From NCBI GenBank assembly GCA_025353235.1, contig JANXQZ010001000.1, positions 1 to 9,874 of the forward strand: a DNA stretch of 9,874 nucleotides, written 5' to 3'. The DNA is from Bryobacterales bacterium. GTDB taxonomy: Bacteria > Acidobacteriota > Terriglobia > Bryobacterales > Bryobacteraceae. Shown one piece after another: positions 6,691-9,874 of this stretch. A model generated the notes under the pieces. The model did not search any database, was not told where the DNA came from, and saw nothing but the letters and a program-made list of their open reading frames with translations. The first letter of the stretch is position 1. Each line of letters starts with the position of its first letter. Both the position numbers and the translations under genes were made by a program.

Positions 6691-7623
6691 CTACTGCAAC
6701 CGGGGAGCGGGCGCATCGGACGACGGCGCAGGCTTACCGTCCACCGTATCCGCTTCCATCAATTCCACACGCGAGCCGTCAGGATCGAAAACATTCACCT
6801 GCCGTTTCCGGTTCTTGCCAACCTGAACGGCAAGCTTCCTGCCGTAATCCTTAAACGCCGGCCGGGCTTCCAAAATCTGCACAGCCTTCTCGCAATCAGG
6901 AACCGTCAGGCTGAGGTGGTTCTTGCCGCCGCGGGCAGATGCCTCGGGAAGCTTGTCATAGAGCATCAACTCGACGTAATCCCGGCCGTCGGATGTGCGC
7001 ATGTTGACCCAGCTCAGCGTATCGCCCGAACTGCTCCCGCGCCAGAATTCGTTGAAACCCAAAATGCCGTGATAGAAGTTCATGGCCGGATCGAGCGGGC
7101 CAACCAGCACGCCCACGTGCGCAATATGATCCGAGATGCGCGTGTCTGGCATGAACTTGCCCTTGTCGCGCGACGTCCAGCTATCGGGCTGGTATTCCAC
7201 GATCTCCACAATGTTGCCGTCCGGGTCGGCTATGTTGTAGTTCTTATTGCCGGTCTGGCCTTTCCCCACCTTCTCTGGAACCTTCACGCCCTTGGCCGCG
7301 AGATAGTCGTGCATGGCCTGCGCGTTATCGGTGTAGAACGAGATGTGATTGAGCATCTGTTCCGCCCTGGGCTTCTCGGCGAATAGCTCAACATACTGGT
7401 TATCGTTGATCTTGATAAAAGCGATTCGCACGCTGTCATCATTCTTGTTTTTAAGATGGAAGCATTCCTGGTAGCCGAGGAAGTCCGTCCAAAAGGCTCG
7501 CGACTTGGCCAAGTCGGAGACATAGAAGGCAATATGCGCCACCCCCAAAATCTTAGGGCGAGTGGGCTCGGCGGCACTGCAGAGAACCGGAAATAGAAGT
7601 GCGATAGAGAGCAGCTTTTTCAT
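6691..7623 (-). CDS. Exported two-domain VOC (glyoxalase/dioxygenase superfamily) protein
   Basis: The protein has 310 residues from the ATG at 7623. Residues 1-18 form a Sec-type signal peptide: two lysines, the core LLSIALLFPVL, and probable cleavage near CSA-AEP. It should therefore act in the periplasm or outside the cell. Two full VOC domains follow, roughly 25-145 and 164-292. Each keeps the four metal-ligand positions of glyoxalase I: His30, Glu79, His93, Glu140, and His169, Glu218, His236, Glu287. Both carry the DPDG turn (133-136, 280-283). The reaction is unknown; the superfamily includes glyoxalases, extradiol dioxygenases, epimerases and resistance proteins. The C-terminus is a proline- and alanine-rich tail. 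A longer reading from 7731 is less likely because it would overlap the upstream gene by over 100 bases and bury the signal peptide. The start overlaps the upstream stop as TAATG, so translation is probably coupled. Confidence 0.85.
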   Translation of the reverse strand: MKKLLSIALLFPVLCSAAEPTRPKILGVAHIAFYVSDLAKSRAFWTDFLGYQECFHLKNKNDDSVRIAFIKINDNQYVELFAEKPRAEQMLNHISFYTDNAQAMHDYLAAKGVKVPEKVGKGQTGNKNYNIADPDGNIVEIVEYQPDSWTSRDKGKFMPDTRISDHIAHVGVLVGPLDPAMNFYHGILGFNEFWRGSSSGDTLSWVNMRTSDGRDYVELMLYDKLPEASARGGKNHLSLTVPDCEKAVQILEARPAFKDYGRKLAVQVGKNRKRQVNVFDPDGSRVELMEADTVDGKPAPSSDAPAPRLQ

Positions 7624-8189
7624 TAGCGCGCCGAAGCGATTCGAGTCTCCGTTCCGTGGATCAGTCTGGACCATAGACTGTCTGGATCGGGATCGAACGC
7701 CAAATTCGTATTGCCTGGAAACACGTGCCATGCGCCTGCCTCAATTTCGTTTTCGAGTTGCTCGGACGCCCAGCCGGTATAGCCCAGATACAGGCGGAAC
7801 TTGTCGGCCGGGACCTTGTCCGCGAGCAGTTTCTGCATCCTTGGTCTATCGGAAATCATGAGCGGCTTCGAACCCGACCGCAGCAGCCCCAAGACCGCTC
7901 CCTTTTCTACTGGACCTCCGAGAAACACGGGTTCGGATCGGCCCCTCGCTTCTCTCCATTCGCCCATCATGCGAGAGATTGGCACGTCGGTGCGGCGGTT
8001 TACGATGATTCCGAGCGTGCCTTCATCCTCGTATTTGGTGACCAGGATGACGGTCTGGAAGAAGTTCGGATCGCGCATCTCGCGATCAGCCACCAGCAGG
8101 CATCCCGCTTCGAGTTCTACGTCTCCCGGCAACTGCCCGAGCAGCAGAGGAGCCGCAATTGCCAGCGCGAGCAACGGCAAACATCTCAT
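7623..8189 (-). CDS. AlgH/UPF0301 (YqgE, DUF179) family protein with predicted signal peptide
   Basis: This is a 188-residue protein of the AlgH/YqgE family, whose biochemical role is not established; the name comes from alginate regulation in Pseudomonas. Family motifs are clear: GCLLVADREMRDPNFFQTVI (29-48), GTLGIIVNR (57-65), PVFLGGPVEKG (87-97), FRLYLGYTGWASEQLENEI (131-149) and GAWHVF (152-157). Unusually, about 25 residues precede the domain and look like a secretion signal: Met-Arg, then the hydrophobic run CLPLLALAIAAPLLLG. Ordinary AlgH proteins start directly at the domain and are cytoplasmic. An in-frame TTG at codon 20 could start a cytoplasmic form, but it has no obvious ribosome site. 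The ribosome site for the ATG is also weak (GGGA about 11 bases upstream). It lies 27 bases after the acetyltransferase gene and overlaps the VOC gene by one base, so it is mid-operon. Confidence 0.88.
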   Translation of the reverse strand: MRCLPLLALAIAAPLLLGQLPGDVELEAGCLLVADREMRDPNFFQTVILVTKYEDEGTLGIIVNRRTDVPISRMMGEWREARGRSEPVFLGGPVEKGAVLGLLRSGSKPLMISDRPRMQKLLADKVPADKFRLYLGYTGWASEQLENEIEAGAWHVFPGNTNLAFDPDPDSLWSRLIHGTETRIASAR

Positions 8190-8216
8190 ACACCCGATTG
8201 TCCCACTCTGTTGTGG

Positions 8217-8999
8217 CTACCCATACTCGAATCCGGCGATCGCGAATACTTTCGAGTTATCGCAATTCACCCGGACCCCTTTGTAAGACATTCGATGCAG
8301 ACGACGCAGGGGCGTGAACCCATGCATCTCCGCTAACCGCACAGCCTGCGCGTTCTCTGGCAGGAGATCCCAGTAGATCGTCTCGCTCGGATGGCGGTCG
8401 GCAAAATGACGAAACATGCCCTCGGCATCCGTTGCAGACTCCGCCACGCATGGGCCGAAATACAAGGCTTCCGATCCAGGCCGCCCTGATAGGCAGCCCT
8501 CAGCATCCAGGCGACGCAGGAGCGCGCTTCGGTCTGCGCCAAACGCGCGCCGGTCCAGAGCAGGGTCGCATGTTTGAAAAAGCGAAGCCAACTCCATTGC
8601 CCCTGGCTGCCGAGCCCACCTCTCCACTGAGCTCTCGATGCGGAAGCCCAAAGCTTCATAGAGAGGCCGCCCCATGTCAGTCGCATCCAGCTTGATGCAG
8701 CGCACCCCTCGCTCCAGAAGATCGCTCAAAGCGTGCTCCAATAGAATCCGTGCCAACCCTTGCCGACGGTATGCGGGCAGCGTCAAAACCATGCCAATCC
8801 ACGCCAAGTCTGACCCGTAACCCATCGCAGTCGCGGTGGCCGCAAGCACGCCTTCGCGCTCCACTCCCCAGCATCCTTCGGGAGCCAAATCCAGCAGCCT
8901 GAGCCAGTCAGCTTCGGTCTGGTTCCATCCGGCTGAGGCCTTCAAATTCATCAATTGCGGTAAATCGGATTTTCTAAGCCGACGCGGTTTCTCGCTCAC
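8217..8999 (-). CDS. GNAT family N-acetyltransferase, YitH-like two-domain type
   Basis: The protein has 260 residues. The N-terminal GNAT domain (about 5-135) shows motif A, VLTLPAYRRQGLARILLEHA (71-90), with the acetyl-CoA pyrophosphate-binding R78-x-x-G81-x-A83, and the late motif LYEALGFR (113-120). GNAT enzymes transfer an acyl group from acyl-CoA to an amine. The C-terminal part (about 150-250) looks like the extra GNAT-like domain of YitH-type proteins (RRLDAEGCLSGRPGSEALYF; HFADRHPSETIYWDLLPENA; LAEMHGFTPLRRLHRM), and the acceptor is unknown. The start is a GTG. An in-frame stop (TAG at 9008-9006) lies three codons upstream, so no longer start exists. It heads the minus operon and diverges from the Tat hydrolase with only 27 bases between start codons, so its promoter must overlap the hydrolase's 5' coding region. 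No promoter was resolved. Confidence 0.85.
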   Translation of the reverse strand: MSEKPRRLRKSDLPQLMNLKASAGWNQTEADWLRLLDLAPEGCWGVEREGVLAATATAMGYGSDLAWIGMVLTLPAYRRQGLARILLEHALSDLLERGVRCIKLDATDMGRPLYEALGFRIESSVERWARQPGAMELASLFQTCDPALDRRAFGADRSALLRRLDAEGCLSGRPGSEALYFGPCVAESATDAEGMFRHFADRHPSETIYWDLLPENAQAVRLAEMHGFTPLRRLHRMSYKGVRVNCDNSKVFAIAGFEYG

Positions 9000-9026
9000 C
9001 GCACGCTACGGTACCATAAGGTCGCA

Positions 9027-9874
9027 ATGGCGAGAATTACCCGTCGAGAGTTAATCCTCGGTTCGGCGAGCGCTGCCGCTCTCTACGCTCAAGCGAAGTA
9101 CCCGGGCGTCGATTACCGGGATTACTCGCGCGTCTTGCCGGATTATTTGCGCAAACTGGCGCATGACGCCTATCAGCGACGCAACGCCGAAATCGCCAAG
9201 TTGACCACCCCCGGTCGAATTTCAAAACGAACCCAATTCGTACGGCGGACGTTCTGGGAGCTTGTTGGCGGCGAGCCGGAGCGCACTCCCCTCCACGAGC
9301 GGACGGTGGGTTCATTTGTTCGACCGGGATATCGCGTGGAAAAGGTGTTGTACCAGAGCCGTCCGGAATTGCTGATTCCCGCCAATCTCTACATCCCCAC
9401 CGCTGGGTCCGGGCCCTTCCCCGGCGTCCTGTTTCAGATGGGTCATAGCTTGAATGGGAAGGCAAACGTAACCTACCAGAAGTGCTGCCAAAGCTTGGCT
9501 CGCCTCGGCTATGTCGTTCTGGCATTCGATCCGATGGGACAGGGCGAGCGCACCTATTATCCAGGACCCGGCGGCGTCACGCGCTTAGGTTCAGCCGATG
9601 ACGAACACACCTATCCAGGCAAGCAGATGCTCCTGGTCGGGGACACGGCCACGCGGCTTCAGGTTTGGGATGCCGTGCGCAGTCTCGATTATTTGGCGAG
9701 CCGCCCCGAGGTGGATCCCAAGCGTTTGGCCTCCACCGGGCAGTCTGGCGGCGGCACTCTCACGATGCTGCTGACATGCGTGGACAACCGTCTTGCGGCG
9801 GCGGCGGTCAGTTCCGGAAACACCGAAAATTTCGCTTGCGCCGACTTCAACCCGCCCAGCTCCACCGACGATGC
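9027..9874 (+). CDS. Tat-exported alpha/beta hydrolase, acetyl xylan esterase-like (3' partial)
   Basis: The frame opens at ATG 9027 and runs without a stop to the window edge, giving 282 codons. AAGG (9018-9021) lies 5 bases upstream as a ribosome site. The N-terminus MARITRRELILGSASAAALYAQA has a twin-arginine motif (Arg6-Arg7), a hydrophobic stretch and a likely cleavage site near residue 21-23, so the folded protein should be exported by Tat. An alpha/beta hydrolase fold follows: FPGVLFQMGH (131-140), strand and turn VVLAFDPMGQGER (163-175), and the nucleophile elbow GQSGGG with Ser240. The GQGER and GxSGG spacing resembles CE7/acetyl xylan esterase-like and dienelactone hydrolase-like proteins, which cleave esters, often on plant polysaccharides. 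The catalytic Asp and His fall beyond the window. The substrate is not known. Confidence 0.87.
   Translation, partial: MARITRRELILGSASAAALYAQAKYPGVDYRDYSRVLPDYLRKLAHDAYQRRNAEIAKLTTPGRISKRTQFVRRTFWELVGGEPERTPLHERTVGSFVRPGYRVEKVLYQSRPELLIPANLYIPTAGSGPFPGVLFQMGHSLNGKANVTYQKCCQSLARLGYVVLAFDPMGQGERTYYPGPGGVTRLGSADDEHTYPGKQMLLVGDTATRLQVWDAVRSLDYLASRPEVDPKRLASTGQSGGGTLTMLLTCVDNRLAAAAVSSGNTENFACADFNPPSSTDD

Noticed and set aside
7624..7731. N-terminal extension of the VOC protein starting at 7731
   Set aside because: It lies wholly inside the AlgH-like gene in another frame, has no family resemblance, and would place the signal peptide internally. ATG 7623 is coupled to the upstream stop.
7725..8336. 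Long plus-strand reading frame opposite the AlgH-like gene
   Set aside because: It is antisense to two well-recognised genes, shows no domain-like sequence and has no ribosome site. It is a shadow of GC-rich coding on the other strand.

Overview
The window looks like chromosomal DNA from a soil bacterium of the Acidobacteriota, possibly a Solibacter/Bryobacter-like lineage. This is an inference. It rests on a moderately GC-rich composition, a CadC-like regulator/TPR protein of a type expanded in that phylum, exported VOC and AlgH-like proteins, a Tat-exported esterase-like hydrolase, and a palindromic repeat that resembles (from memory) dispersed repeats of these genomes. No rRNA, tRNA, CRISPR array, prophage or transposase gene is visible.

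Layout. (1) 1-1695, plus strand: the 3' part of a large TPR protein with an N-terminal DNA-binding-like domain; it enters from the left edge. (2) 1783-2781, minus strand: a YihY/BrkB-family inner-membrane protein. The two genes converge on a strong intrinsic terminator at 1694-1721 that serves the membrane-protein gene. (3) 2782-2939: a 158-bp divergent intergenic region with a weak promoter candidate and a short palindrome. (4) 2940-6448, plus strand: a tight three-gene carbohydrate operon comprising a cytoplasmic clan-A (GH1-like) glycosidase homologue, a GT-B glycosyltransferase and UDP-galactopyranose mutase (glf). The last enzyme makes UDP-galactofuranose, so the operon most likely builds or edits a galactofuranose-containing glycan. 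(5) 6449-6690: a non-coding gap dominated by a 123-bp composite inverted repeat (6490-6612), flanked by an imperfect 9-bp direct repeat. (6) 8999-6691, minus strand: a three-gene operon in the order GNAT acetyltransferase, AlgH/UPF0301-like protein with a predicted signal peptide, and a secreted two-domain VOC protein. The last two overlap by one base (TAATG). (7) 9027 to the right edge, plus strand: a Tat-exported alpha/beta hydrolase with a GQSGG nucleophile elbow, cut by the window end. It diverges from the GNAT gene with only 27 bp between the two starts.

I see no clear, wholly new defence or mobile system. The most interesting items are the glycosidase-glycosyltransferase-mutase cassette, the palindromic element whose two inner hairpins differ by a compensatory base-pair change, the apparently exported AlgH homologue translationally coupled to a VOC protein, and that VOC protein's two complete H-E-H-E metal-site signatures.
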